A DNA stretch of 64,000 nucleotides, from the NCBI RefSeq assembly GCF_003937825.1, contig NZ_RSFW01000019.1:1-64000 (forward strand), in the 5' to 3' direction. This DNA is from Mesobacillus subterraneus (GTDB lineage Bacteria > Bacillota > Bacilli > Bacillales > Cytobacillaceae). This document shows, piece after piece, positions 25,316 to 33,676 of this stretch. The notes beneath the pieces are model-generated. The model saw nothing but the letters and a program-made list of their open reading frames with translations, made no database searches and was not told the DNA's origin. The number at the start of each line of letters is the position of its first letter. The first letter of the stretch is position 1. The translations under genes and the position numbers were made by a program.

Positions 25316-26170
25316 ATGAAAAATGCTATAGTCACAGGTTCCTCCAGCGGTTTTGGATTGCTGATTGCCATGGAACTGGCGAGGTCAGGTTTCAAAGTAA
25401 CAGCAACGATGAGAAATCCACAAAAAGCTGTTGGATTGCAGGAGATTGCAGCAGCAGAAAAGCTCGAGGGAAATTTGTGCATCCACCCTCTGGATGTAAC
25501 CTGTTCTTCTTCCATCGAGGAATTTAAAGTTTATTTACAATCCCTCCCGTCAGTAGATGTGCTGGTGAACAACGCGGGGTTTGCTCAGGGAGGGTTCAGT
25601 GAGGAGCTTTCACTAGAGGACTATCGGAAGCAATTTGACACGAACTTCTTTGGAGTGGTAGCTGTTACTCAGGCTGTGCTTCCTTATATGCGAAAACAAG
25701 GCTCAGGAAAAATCATCAACATGAGCAGTATCAGCGGAAGGTTCGGTTTTCCAGGGTTGTCTGCTTATTCGGCGTCTAAGCATGCGCTTGAAGGTTATAG
25801 TGAGAGCTTAAGACTAGAACTCAAGCCATTCGGCATTGATGTCGTCCTTATTGAGCCGGGATCCTATAAAACGAATATATGGGAAAGCGTTGGAAAGGTG
25901 ACAATGAAAGAGAATTCTCCCTATGAACCTTTTAAACACGCGATTTTGGACGAACTCAAGAAAGGTGAAGCGGGCTACGGTAATCCGGTGGATGTCGCAA
26001 GACTCGCTGCCAGGATTGCCTCTGCAGACGAAGATGCACAATTCAGGTATCCAATTGGCATAGGAGTAAAGACGACAATCAATCTGAAACATGTCATGCC
26101 ATGGAAGGTGATTGAGAAAATCGTTATGAGAAAACTTAAGTTTTCACAGCTGACTATTAGACAAAAATAA
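25316..26170 (+). CDS. SDR family oxidoreductase
   Basis: 284 residues. Cofactor loop TGSSSGFG, NNAGFAQGG, catalytic Ser in NMSSISGRFG and the YSASK pair; PGSYKTN follows. NAD(P)-dependent dehydrogenase/reductase of the larger subgroup that includes 3-oxoacyl and retinol-type enzymes; substrate unknown. I start at ATG 25316 because AAAAGGTGAAG precedes it and the loop then begins at residue 8, instead of the in-frame ATG 25295. Single gene with its own terminator. Confidence 0.88.
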   Translation: MKNAIVTGSSSGFGLLIAMELARSGFKVTATMRNPQKAVGLQEIAAAEKLEGNLCIHPLDVTCSSSIEEFKVYLQSLPSVDVLVNNAGFAQGGFSEELSLEDYRKQFDTNFFGVVAVTQAVLPYMRKQGSGKIINMSSISGRFGFPGLSAYSASKHALEGYSESLRLELKPFGIDVVLIEPGSYKTNIWESVGKVTMKENSPYEPFKHAILDELKKGEAGYGNPVDVARLAARIASADEDAQFRYPIGIGVKTTINLKHVMPWKVIEKIVMRKLKFSQLTIRQK

Positions 26171-26198
26171 GAACGGTGCTACGGCACCGTTCTTATTT
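26167..26198. terminator. Bidirectional terminator between SDR and the que operon
   Basis: ATAAGAACGGTGC, loop, GCACCGTTCTTATTTT. It lies between two convergent genes. Confidence 0.92.
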
Positions 26199-26737
26199 TA
26201 ATTGGATAATGCTTTGTTATTGAACATATTGCTTACAGGGTTGAGCAGCATTGCGCCAATGCCCTGGATGATCGTTTTAACAATTACCTGGCCTAAAATA
26301 GCTGCCGGTACAGCTTCCCAAGGAAGGAAGTTCGCACCGATGGGGCTTAATCCGATGATGACAAAAATTACGGAGTCCAGCAGTCCGCCGACCAATCCGC
26401 TGTAAAAAACTCTCCAGCTCATTGGCAGCTTCAGCCTTGTGTATATTTCCGTATCAGTTGTTTCAGCGACGGCAAAGCTCAACGCTGAGGCAAAAACGAT
26501 TAAAAGTGTGTCCCCAAGAATGAATGATACGAGAGCTGACAACATCAATGCAGTAGCGATGAACATATACGTTTTCGCGCGGCCGTATTTATTTTGGACC
26601 AGATCACGGAAGATGAACGTAGCCCCAATCAGCAAAGTTCCCATTGGAATAATGAACATCCCCAAGTGAAGCGGTGCGAATGCCGCTGTGATGACATTCG
26701 CGGCCACAATGGATACTAAATATAATAAGATTCTCAT
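26198..26737 (-). CDS. VUT family queuosine precursor transporter
   Basis: 179 residues with about six membrane helices. It has the Vut_1/YhhQ-like signature (VSIVAANVITAAF, then GATFIFRDLVQNKYGR and the late GGLLDSVIFVIIG). Relatives in other bacteria import preQ0 or preQ1. It is the last gene of the queC-queD-queE operon, 12 bp after queE, which fits a precursor-salvage role under the same preQ1 control. Substrate is inferred. Confidence 0.85.
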   Translation of the reverse strand: MRILLYLVSIVAANVITAAFAPLHLGMFIIPMGTLLIGATFIFRDLVQNKYGRAKTYMFIATALMLSALVSFILGDTLLIVFASALSFAVAETTDTEIYTRLKLPMSWRVFYSGLVGGLLDSVIFVIIGLSPIGANFLPWEAVPAAILGQVIVKTIIQGIGAMLLNPVSNMFNNKALSN

Positions 26738-26749
26738 CTATTTAACCTC

Positions 26750-27475
26750 CTAAACTCCTCTTTTATTTCCCCAGACCAAAGAATGAAGCTGGGGAAGGAC
26801 CCGAACATCTTTCAGTTCACTGTCCTCAATCACTCTGTTTATCAGCCATTCATATTTATCCAGCAATAATGAAACAAATCTTGGTTGATCTGTCATGTTA
26901 ATTTCCTCATTGCCCACCTGCAAGTAGAAAGGCAATCCCGGATATCGATGATGCACCATCTTGGCGTATTGCATATCAGCATCATCAAAAACGACGACTT
27001 TTAAGCTTACCTCATTGGATGCCTTCCCCTGCAGGTTAGCTATAATACTGTCCAAAATCTTGAAATCCGTCTTCATACCTGAGCTTGGAGGCTTTGGCGA
27101 AAGAGTAAGCGCATCAATCTGCAAAAACCAATCCTGCCATCTGCTCCCCTGTGTCTCCAGGCAAATCTTAATTTGATAAGCCTTCAATAAAGTTACGAGA
27201 CTCGACAGGCTTTTCAGCAAAGCCGGATTACCTCCTGAAATCGTCACATGCGAAAAACGGTCGCCGCCAAGCCTTTCCAGCTCCCTCCAGATTTCCTCGG
27301 CATCCATTTGCATGATTAAGTCTTTTCCTGATCCATCCCAAGTAAATGATGAATCACACCAAGCGCATGAATAATCACAACCTGCAGTACGGACAAACAT
27401 TGTTTTCTGTCCAACGACCATTCCTTCTCCCTGGATTGTTGGGCCGAATATTTCCAATACAGGAATCTTAGTCAA
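26750..27475 (-). CDS. queE: 7-carboxy-7-deazaguanine synthase QueE
   Basis: 241 residues. A radical SAM enzyme converting 6-carboxytetrahydropterin to 7-carboxy-7-deazaguanine. The cluster motif is CDYSCAWC (Cys33, Cys37, Cys40), the short CX3CX2C type, followed by SFTWDGSG. The start is TTG 27475, overlapping the queD stop; the long upstream in-frame ORF runs through queD and is not used. Translationally coupled to queD. Confidence 0.92.
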   Translation of the reverse strand: MTKIPVLEIFGPTIQGEGMVVGQKTMFVRTAGCDYSCAWCDSSFTWDGSGKDLIMQMDAEEIWRELERLGGDRFSHVTISGGNPALLKSLSSLVTLLKAYQIKICLETQGSRWQDWFLQIDALTLSPKPPSSGMKTDFKILDSIIANLQGKASNEVSLKVVVFDDADMQYAKMVHHRYPGLPFYLQVGNEEINMTDQPRFVSLLLDKYEWLINRVIEDSELKDVRVLPQLHSLVWGNKRGV

Positions 27476-27944
27476 TCTCCATCCACTCCCGTCTTGCTTC
27501 CGCATAGCTTGTAGGGGTTTCGTAAAGCCTGACAAATTCAACTTGTACACCGATGTATAAATTCTCTCTTCTGGAAAGTGCTTCGGACATTTTCTCGAAA
27601 ATCCAGACAACCATGTTTTCTGCAGTCGTATTCATGGGAGGCAAAGTTTCATTTAGATATCGATGGTCCAAATGAACTTCGATTTCGGATTTCCAAATAT
27701 CTTTTATGTCACCAAAATCAATCATTAATCCTCTGGAGTCGACATAGCCGCTGATTCCGAATATGACCTTGTAAGTATGGCCGTGGAGATTTTTGCATTT
27801 TCCCTCGTATTCGTGCAGATGGTGCGCGGCATCAAAGGTGAATTCCTTGCTGACAAGAACGCGCTTTGCATGATATTTTAATTGCTCTCTCTTAATATCT
27901 TTATCTATTTTTTGCAGCTGCTCTACAATACGGAAGTCGTACAT
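27468..27944 (-). CDS. queD: 6-carboxy-5,6,7,8-tetrahydropterin synthase QueD
   Basis: 158 residues. Makes 6-carboxytetrahydropterin from 7,8-dihydroneopterin triphosphate. Zinc ligands are in FDAAHHLHEY (His41/His42) and LHGHTYKV (His54, His56), and the catalytic Cys50 is in GKCKNLHGH. Its ATG overlaps the queC stop (TAATG), and its end overlaps the queE start, so the three genes are a tightly coupled operon. Confidence 0.93.
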   Translation of the reverse strand: MYDFRIVEQLQKIDKDIKREQLKYHAKRVLVSKEFTFDAAHHLHEYEGKCKNLHGHTYKVIFGISGYVDSRGLMIDFGDIKDIWKSEIEVHLDHRYLNETLPPMNTTAENMVVWIFEKMSEALSRRENLYIGVQVEFVRLYETPTSYAEARREWMEID

Positions 27945-28600
27945 TATGAAACATCCCCTTCCAGGAACTGATCAAGCCCTTTTTTTCTCAGCTTGCAAGC
28001 GGGGCACACACCGCAGCCATCGGCTATGATTCCGTTATAACAAGTCAATGTTTTGGTACGGACGAAATCAAGAGCGCCAAGCTCATCGGCCAATTTCCAG
28101 GTTTCCGCTTTATTCAACCACATCAATGGTGTGTGAATGACAAAATCCTGGTCCATTGATAGATTCAGCGTGACATTCAGGGACTTTACGAATATATCGC
28201 GGCAATCGGGATACCCGCTGAAATCCGTTTCGCATACCCCTGTTACGATATGCTTTGCCTGAACCTGGCTCGCTAGCACACCTGCAAAGGACATGAATAG
28301 CAAATTCCTTCCTGGTACGAAGGTTGATGGCAGTCCTCCTTCTTCCCCATCCTCTACAGCGATTTCTTCTCGAGTGAGAGCATTGGGGGCAAGCTGGTTC
28401 AGCAGGCTCATATCCAACACATGATGCTTGATTCCAAGCTCACTTGTGATTGCCCTCGCACAGTCAATCTCCGTCCTGTGCCGCTGGTTGTAATCGAATG
28501 TGACTGCCTCGACACTGGAGAATTCCTTCATTGCCCAAAACAGGCATGTCGTACTATCTTGCCCGCCGCTGAAAACGACAACAGCTTTTTCTTTTTTCAT
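27944..28600 (-). CDS. queC: 7-cyano-7-deazaguanine synthase QueC
   Basis: 218 residues. Converts 7-carboxy-7-deazaguanine to preQ0 with ATP and ammonia. The N-type ATP pyrophosphatase loop is SGGQDS (residues 11-16); four Cys near the C-terminus (in [16 protein letters not shown]) bind zinc. AAAAGGAG precedes the ATG. First gene of the que operon and directly behind the preQ1 riboswitch. Confidence 0.95.
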   Translation of the reverse strand: MKKEKAVVVFSGGQDSTTCLFWAMKEFSSVEAVTFDYNQRHRTEIDCARAITSELGIKHHVLDMSLLNQLAPNALTREEIAVEDGEEGGLPSTFVPGRNLLFMSFAGVLASQVQAKHIVTGVCETDFSGYPDCRDIFVKSLNVTLNLSMDQDFVIHTPLMWLNKAETWKLADELGALDFVRTKTLTCYNGIIADGCGVCPACKLRKKGLDQFLEGDVS

Positions 28601-28623
28601 AGGTAAATCTCCTTTTAACAGAA

Positions 28624-28694
28624 AAAAACAGCACCACTAAGACAGCAGTACTGTTTTCCCTTAGTTTTTTTGAGAGGGTAGCTAGAACCTCTTC
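28624..28694 (-). promoter_or_regulatory. preQ1-I riboswitch with transcription terminator
   Basis: Read on the minus strand, the aptamer starts near 28693 (AGAGGTTCTAGCTACCCTCT), with the A-rich stretch and CTAAG near 28660. A terminator follows: AACAGTACTG pairs with GGTGGTGCTGTT-type sequence and ends in TTTTTT near 28625. It would stop transcription of queC-queD-queE-transporter when preQ1 is abundant. Confidence 0.9.
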
Positions 28695-28772
28695 CGTAAA
28701 AACGGAATATGTAATTTTGACTTAATCATTTTATCATATATCTTATAAAATAAAAGCTTTTCTTATGACATT

Positions 28773-29150
28773 TTATTTCTTGGTCTTAACAAGGTCCGTA
28801 TGCCTGAACCGGAGGGCAGACCATTTGTCGTCGATCGATACATTGCTCACAGGACGATAAGCAGACAGTTCCTGGACTAGACTTGCAAGGATATCGCGGT
28901 TGATGTCTGTTTTGACCTTGGAGCTTTTCTTCGGAAACGCAATCCAGAAAAGTGCATCTTCATTAAGTGAAGAAATAGTTTCCGAGAGCAGGCTTTTGAC
29001 TTCATCACTGTTATTGACAAACAACAGGGTAAACTCATTCTGACAAGAAGCATCATTTGATTCAATTCCAAGACGGAACCCATCCGGTGCGTTCACCACA
29101 GCTGCGCTCCCATGCTTATAACGTAATTTCTTGACGATCTCCTCCATCAT
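28773..29150 (-). CDS. DUF3052 family protein
   Basis: 125 residues, no signal peptide or membrane helix. The signature FWIAFPKKSSKVKTDINRD, followed by RPVSNVSIDDKWSALRFR, matches the DUF3052 family. Function unknown. ATG ATG at the start gives two possible starts (29150 or 29147) behind GAGGACGG. Upstream of the que operon in the same direction but separated by 170 bp and the riboswitch leader. Confidence 0.85.
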   Translation of the reverse strand: MMEEIVKKLRYKHGSAAVVNAPDGFRLGIESNDASCQNEFTLLFVNNSDEVKSLLSETISSLNEDALFWIAFPKKSSKVKTDINRDILASLVQELSAYRPVSNVSIDDKWSALRFRHTDLVKTKK

Positions 29151-29315
29151 ATCCGTCCTCTCTGATGACCTTTAAAAATTATCGCTCATTCTATTCTAAC
29201 ACCTGTCCCTAAACTTTATAATAATCTATTCAGCATGGTCAAGCTATTCAGGAGGACATATGCTCAGGCGGAATCAATGCTTCCTGTCTTGCAACGGTTT
29301 CTCCAAAATTGGTTA

Positions 29316-29630
29316 TCAAAACCGCATTTTCAGAACATTGTCATAAATGAGGTTCTGATGTGAAGCTTCTTTTGTCGGTACACCTGGAGGACTATTTGCT
29401 GATAAAATTGCCTGATATCGTATCCAGAACCGGTCCTTCAAATTTGTCAGCATGACGAAATCCCTGCCGATTGCTGCCACCTTCCCGGAAAGCTCAATGG
29501 TTTTACCATTGAGTTCAGTGGAGACAACGACCTCCTGATTCCGCTTCATTTTAAAAAATCTCTTTAATAATATTGGTTTCTTTAACCCGGGTACGATATT
29601 AACAAAAGTATGGAGATTCTTTTGCTCCAT
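29316..29630 (-). CDS. Hypothetical protein, 104 aa
   Basis: A basic protein that I do not recognise. The centre, NQEVVVSTELNGKTIELSGK, followed by VMLTNLKDRFWIRY, looks like a small beta-barrel (Sm or DUF2642-like) as in some spore coat proteins, and a Pro-rich turn (ANSPPGVP) follows. No clear ribosome site is near ATG 29630; an internal ATG in KMKRNQEV is a possible alternative. A strongly ribosome-site-led plus-strand ORF (29260-29346) overlaps its end, but is probably chance. Confidence 0.5.
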   Translation of the reverse strand: MEQKNLHTFVNIVPGLKKPILLKRFFKMKRNQEVVVSTELNGKTIELSGKVAAIGRDFVMLTNLKDRFWIRYQAILSANSPPGVPTKEASHQNLIYDNVLKMRF

Positions 29631-29651
29631 GTATTCAGTTAATAATCGGTT

Positions 29652-29735
29652 TTATTCAAGCGACGTTGCTCCTGGAGGCGAGGAGATGTACTGGCCTGTT
29701 TCATGGATGGGATCAATCAATCTGCCTGGTTTCAT
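29652..29735 (-). CDS. Possible small ORF, 27 aa
   Basis: MKPGRLIDPIHETGQYISSP begins a 27-residue ORF directly upstream of the 104-residue gene. The sequence looks protein-like and shares the SPPG segment with that gene. The ribosome site is weak. It could be a real small gene or the remnant of a longer one. Low confidence. Confidence 0.3.
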   Translation of the reverse strand: MKPGRLIDPIHETGQYISSPPGATSLE

Positions 29736-29928
29736 TATTTCTTGCTTCAATTAGGGCTTTAATATAATGCGAATGGCGCATCCCAGTTTTCAAATTGCGG
29801 CCCCCCTTTTCGGAAAAAGTCTCATTATATTATGGGTAGATTTCCTTAAAGGTTCATTCGCTTTTGGAAATTATTTCAAACACTTCTGATGTAGGAATGA
29901 ATACATTGAACATTAGAGGTGATGGATC

Positions 29929-30345
29929 ATGCCGGAATGGATTGTGATTTTTTATCCAATCAATTTCTTATCAGCGTATGTTTTGTATATCTACCTTTAC
30001 CATCGGAGGAAGCGGATAGGCTTTCATCTTGGTATGAATATTTCAATGGCAGCTGGAGGCGGACTTGCGCTGGGTACGGGAATCGTCTTTATTAATCTCC
30101 ATCCTTTGTATTTTTTGGAGGCGACCTTGATTGCAGTAGTCATTGGGTGCATAACCGGTATCCTGTTCGGAAATCTATTTGATTATCAAACTATATTGAC
30201 TGGATTCATAAATGGACTGATTATGGGCATCATGGCACCAATGGTAGGTGCTGTGGCTTTTGAAGGAGTTTTATTCCTCATCATGGTAGAGATTTTCATC
30301 ATCTGTATTTTTATTTTTGTGGCTGCTTCTGCCTACAAGGCCTGA
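29929..30345 (+). CDS. Small glycine-rich membrane protein A
   Basis: 138 residues with four hydrophobic segments and many Gly in them (AAGGGLALGTG, then ITGILFGNLFDYQTILTGFINGLIMGIMAPMVGA). Not recognised. The start ATG has GAGGTGATGG upstream. The next gene, similar in size and in the arrangement Gly-rich helix, G(N/S)L..Y/NSQ.I..G and GIMGTM/APMVGA, begins about 20 bp later, so the two are a tandem pair of distant paralogues in one operon. Confidence 0.65.
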   Translation: MPEWIVIFYPINFLSAYVLYIYLYHRRKRIGFHLGMNISMAAGGGLALGTGIVFINLHPLYFLEATLIAVVIGCITGILFGNLFDYQTILTGFINGLIMGIMAPMVGAVAFEGVLFLIMVEIFIICIFIFVAASAYKA

Positions 30346-30366
30346 CAAAGTTTTGTGGAGGTGCAA

Positions 30367-30828
30367 ATGGTGATCGTTTTAATTCTTACTATAATGATCA
30401 ACCTGACTATCGGAATCTCCCTTTACTATTTTTTGAAAAGAAGAATGATAATTTTTACAGACAGATTCGGTTTTACCTCTTCTTACGTATCAAGCAGTAC
30501 CAGTGGGCTGGCAATTTCTCTTGGCCTTGTATTGTTATTTCAGAACCATATAGAAATGATAGGTGTGTTGAACATCTTGATTGGAATCGGATTTGGGTGG
30601 CTTTATGGGTCTCTCTTAAATTCACAATCAATCATTGCAGGAATATACCATGGAGGCATCAGTGGAATGATGGGTACCATGCTTGGGGCAATTGTGCTGG
30701 ATCCATCTATATGCGGACTGCCGGAAAGTTTATTATCGGGGCAGAATATCATAGTTGTATTTGCCTTGTTAAGTGTGTGTATCCAAGGCTTATCAGCACT
30801 GTTGCTGTTATTTTCATTCAGAGCTTGA
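30367..30828 (+). CDS. Small glycine-rich membrane protein B
   Basis: 153 residues, four hydrophobic segments. LYYFLKRRMIIFTDRFGFTS at the start is a basic anchor region; then SGLAISLGLVLLFQNH, IGFGWLYGSLLNSQSIIAGIYHGGISGMMGTMLGA. The last pattern corresponds to GNLFDYQTILTGFINGLIMGIMAPMVGA of the gene before, indicating duplication. GTGGAGGTG is the ribosome site; ATG 30367 or GTG 30370 is the start. Possibly the two products form a hetero-oligomer, which is inference. Confidence 0.65.
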   Translation: MVIVLILTIMINLTIGISLYYFLKRRMIIFTDRFGFTSSYVSSSTSGLAISLGLVLLFQNHIEMIGVLNILIGIGFGWLYGSLLNSQSIIAGIYHGGISGMMGTMLGAIVLDPSICGLPESLLSGQNIIVVFALLSVCIQGLSALLLLFSFRA

Positions 30829-30834
30829 AGATGT

Positions 30835-30861
30835 AAAAAAGCAGCTTAGGCTGCTTTTTCG
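30835..30861. terminator. Terminator after the membrane protein pair
   Basis: AAAAAAGCAGC, short loop, GCTGCTTTTTC. The convergent nucleotidyltransferase gene ends just beyond it. Confidence 0.88.
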
Positions 30862-30872
30862 CGTTTCTATTA

Positions 30873-31586
30873 TTATTTTATGGTGAATCCTTCAAATAGC
30901 CGTCCGCCATATGGTTCTAAAATCGATTCTGCCAATTCTATGACAGCTCTTTTCTCTCCGGTTCGGTAATATTCTCTGAAGGACTTCGTATAGCGTTCTG
31001 CCAGCAGAGGGTCAAAACTTTTCAACTCCCTGACTACCCATTTTGAACGGCCAATCCAGCGATTGTTCGTCCTCAGTACGAATTCATGCAGTTGCTCAGC
31101 AAGGGTACTGGCAATAAAAATCTCTTCATCTTTGTTTTCAGAGCCAATAAAATCATCAAGAGAATCAGTTATAAAGTAGCGTTTAAAATCAATCTCCTTG
31201 ATACTCAATGGTTCAGGTCCATTTTTCAGAATTGATTTTGCCTCTTCCACAATCAATGGCAATTGTCTGCCTTCCCTTAGGATGACCCCCTCTGAAACCA
31301 TCCGCGGCAAACTAGGTCTGGCCCTCTTAACATCGTTCTCAAAAAACGTTCGGTAAGATTGATAATTATGGACAAATACCTCAATAGGCCAACCGTAAGC
31401 AAACATGGATTCTCTATAGGCGGAAGGGATATTTTCATCGAAGATCACAATGTCCAGATCAGACGTCGATGTTTCCTCCCCTCTGGTGATACTGCCCGCC
31501 AGCAAGGCGGCATCGCATTCAGGAAAAGTCTCATCAACAAACCTCCTGGCGGCTTCAAATGGTGCCATCTTCTCTGTTCTATTCAT
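30873..31586 (-). CDS. Nucleotidyltransferase domain protein
   Basis: 237 residues. AGSITRGEETSTSDLDIVIF near residue 27 is the polymerase-beta nucleotidyltransferase motif with GS and DxD, as in aminoglycoside adenylyltransferase-like and MNT-like proteins. The C-terminal half is helical. Substrate unknown (small molecule, or protein). I start at ATG 31586 with TTTGGAGG at good distance; the in-frame ATG 31610 adds eight residues. Confidence 0.82.
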   Translation of the reverse strand: MNRTEKMAPFEAARRFVDETFPECDAALLAGSITRGEETSTSDLDIVIFDENIPSAYRESMFAYGWPIEVFVHNYQSYRTFFENDVKRARPSLPRMVSEGVILREGRQLPLIVEEAKSILKNGPEPLSIKEIDFKRYFITDSLDDFIGSENKDEEIFIASTLAEQLHEFVLRTNNRWIGRSKWVVRELKSFDPLLAERYTKSFREYYRTGEKRAVIELAESILEPYGGRLFEGFTIK

Positions 31587-31724
31587 ACTGTTACCTCCAA
31601 ATTTATACATTGACTTAATTATTAATGATAATTCTGAATTTGTCGACAGGCGTTCATATGTTTTGCGATAAGCTTACAGTGGTATCCTACAATATAAAGT
31701 GTGATTGAGCAGGGAGGAAATTTT

Positions 31725-32234
31725 ATGGCGTTTTCAATAAAATCACTGTTGCTCCCATTTGGATTGATCATCTTGTTAGGATCCGGCTGCAGCAGTGAAG
31801 AAGCGGAAAATGGTGCAAAGCAAATCGAACAAGAGGCAAAGGAAGCGGCAGAAGCCACGGAGGAAAAGTCCAAAGAAGTGGCAGATACGGTCAAAGCTGA
31901 GACGCCAGGTATCATCCAGAACATGAAGGACACTTATAAAGAAAGCGAACAGGAGCTTAAGGACAATACGCTTCAAAAAGGCGATCAGGCTACTGTTAAA
32001 AAAGATGCATTGCTTGCACTCACTCCTGAAGCCTATGATGAACTGTATCAATTGATTGAGGTAAATGATTTCGAAGGTGTGGACAAGATTGTTGAGGACA
32101 AGCAGGTTAAGGAAATCCAGGCTGCTACCGAAGTGGAGATTCTTGAAAGAGATCTGAGACGCACAAAAGTAAAGGTTATGAAATCTGATGATGAAGGCTA
32201 CCTGCCAACAACCATCCTGGATCCACTTGAATAA
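31725..32234 (+). CDS. Putative lipoprotein
   Basis: 169 residues. An N-terminal signal with lipobox LGSGC (Cys22) marks a membrane-anchored lipoprotein. The next 60 residues are Glu/Ala/Lys-rich and likely helical (AKQIEQEAKEAAEATEEKSKEV), then a soluble domain that I do not recognise. ATG 31725 is preceded by GGGAGGAAATTTT. Single gene closed by a terminator. Confidence 0.8.
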   Translation: MAFSIKSLLLPFGLIILLGSGCSSEEAENGAKQIEQEAKEAAEATEEKSKEVADTVKAETPGIIQNMKDTYKESEQELKDNTLQKGDQATVKKDALLALTPEAYDELYQLIEVNDFEGVDKIVEDKQVKEIQAATEVEILERDLRRTKVKVMKSDDEGYLPTTILDPLE

Positions 32235-32236
32235 AT

Positions 32237-32266
32237 AAAAGTCCCTGGGCGAACCAGGGACTTTTT
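32237..32266. terminator. Bidirectional terminator after the lipoprotein gene
   Basis: AAAAGTCCCTGG, loop, CCAGGGACTTTTT. The convergent thioesterase gene ends at 32280. Confidence 0.9.
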
Positions 32267-32279
32267 GCTTTTACACAAG

Positions 32280-32762
32280 TTATTTAGCGGTAAAAGTTGC
32301 CGGCATGACCACAGCCAAGACCTCACCTTTGGCACAGAGGTCCTCCCCGGCGAACACTTCGGTCACAACCTTATATTTCTTAGGGTGGATTTCGTGCACA
32401 GTCCCCACTGCTTTCAAATCTTCACCCTGTGGAGTTGGCTTCAGGAAATCGACATGCAGTGATGCAGTGACGAATCTTGGTGGTTCTGCTCCATCCCCGG
32501 GTTCATTGCCGTTTTTTCGATGAAGGTATAGTGCTGCTGACCCAGTACCATGGCAATCGACAAGCGATCCAATTAACCCGCCATAAACAAAACCAGGCAA
32601 TGCCATGTGCTCCTGCTTTGGTTTGTACACGGTAACGGTCGTGTCGCCGTCCCAGCCAGTGCGGAAATGATGCCCTTGTTCATTCATCCTTCCGCAGCCA
32701 TAACACCACGCGAAATCTTCCGGATACTCGTCCTGAATTGCGTTCTTTATGCTTTCTACCAT
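32280..32762 (-). CDS. PaaI-type hotdog thioesterase
   Basis: 160 residues. The hotdog signature GFVYGGLIGSLVDCHGTG has the usual G-x4-L-x-D arrangement, with Asp as likely catalytic residue, and CYGCGRMN near residue 20 is a typical N-terminal element. Probably hydrolyses an acyl-CoA; chain is unknown. ATG 32762 follows TAGGAGGAGATTTT. Single gene. Confidence 0.88.
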   Translation of the reverse strand: MVESIKNAIQDEYPEDFAWCYGCGRMNEQGHHFRTGWDGDTTVTVYKPKQEHMALPGFVYGGLIGSLVDCHGTGSAALYLHRKNGNEPGDGAEPPRFVTASLHVDFLKPTPQGEDLKAVGTVHEIHPKKYKVVTEVFAGEDLCAKGEVLAVVMPATFTAK

Positions 32763-32867
32763 AAAATCTCCTCCTAGATACAGTGAAGTTTCTTATTGGT
32801 ATACATTCTTCTTGAGGCGTCGCAATTCCTTCTTTGCATTCGTAATACATAAGCAGTTTCCGATATC

Positions 32868-33488
32868 TCAAAGAACAGGACCAATCCGATAAACTAAAAA
32901 CCGTTCATTAGGATTTTGATCTGGAAGGTTGACCTCGTTTACCAATTCAAATGGAGACTGATTCTCAAGATAAAAGATATAGTCCTCTGAAGGATAATAC
33001 AAAATCAAATCCAGTTCCCTTGGCGAGTTTTCAAACGACAACAAAATATTATTCACTACATTCATGAAAATTTGAACGGTAAAAGGATTAAAGAAATAGA
33101 ATCGGTTTTCGTCATTTTGAATGTCATATTCCTCAGCAAGGACACTGTGAAAATTGATTCTGTCTCCCCTGTTTTTGAAACGCTTCAAATAGCTCAGCTT
33201 ATTTTCCAATGCTTCATAATAGAACAATTCGTTCATCTCTACTCCAATACAATGATTGTTGAATCGATGATTCAGGTAAAAGTTCAATCTGCCCTTGCCG
33301 CAGCCAAAGTCGACGATTTTATCACGGGGCTCAAGCTTGTAGTCCTCAAAGAATCTCTCCAGAGCGCTGTATGGGGTCGGCTCATATCGATGGTAATGCA
33401 AAGATGCCATGAAACCCATCTGTTCACCAGTTGTTTTAATGTTCAGCTTTCTATCAAACATTTGATCATTCATTCCTTTGAACTCCAT
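32868..33488 (-). CDS. Class I SAM-dependent methyltransferase
   Basis: 206 residues. SAM loop VDFGCGKGRLNFYL, an acidic residue at the next strand (CIGVEMNE) and the motif IV-like FYFFNPF are consistent with a class I methyltransferase; the N-terminus starts with a predicted helix-rich cap (FMASLHYHRYEPTPYSALERFFEDY). Substrate unknown. Several ATG codons are close (33488, 33473, 33461), none with an ideal ribosome site, so the start is uncertain by about ten residues. Confidence 0.82.
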   Translation of the reverse strand: MEFKGMNDQMFDRKLNIKTTGEQMGFMASLHYHRYEPTPYSALERFFEDYKLEPRDKIVDFGCGKGRLNFYLNHRFNNHCIGVEMNELFYYEALENKLSYLKRFKNRGDRINFHSVLAEEYDIQNDENRFYFFNPFTVQIFMNVVNNILLSFENSPRELDLILYYPSEDYIFYLENQSPFELVNEVNLPDQNPNERFLVYRIGPVL

Positions 33489-33607
33489 TTCGTTTCATAA
33501 AGGCTATTATTCTTTCCAGTTGATAGTTAATAATTCCTATATATATATTTTAACTCACCCTAGCATGTTGTAACATTACTATATTACTGGAGTTTCTTGG
33601 GGGATAA

Positions 33608-33676
33608 ATGATGGGATGTACGAACAGAAGAACGGCAAAAGAGCAGCTGATTGAGCAAGTTACTGGCAAAGGGTGA
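33608..33676 (+). CDS. Possible small peptide, 22 aa
   Basis: ATG ATG, with GGGGG 4-5 nt upstream, opens MMGCTNRRTAKEQLIEQVTG, ending at 33676. It overlaps the following remnant in another frame. It could be a relic of the gene whose C-terminus follows, or a true small ORF. Weak support. Confidence 0.25.
   Translation: MMGCTNRRTAKEQLIEQVTGKG

Noticed and set aside
26750-27610. Longer queE ORF starting at 27610
   Set aside because: It reads through the end of queD in another frame. The TTG at 27475 gives the usual QueE length.
29260-29346. Plus-strand 28-aa ORF led by AGGAGGACAT
   Set aside because: The ribosome site looks good, but the ORF overlaps the end of the minus-strand 104-aa gene and its composition is not protein-like. 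No terminator or partner supports it.
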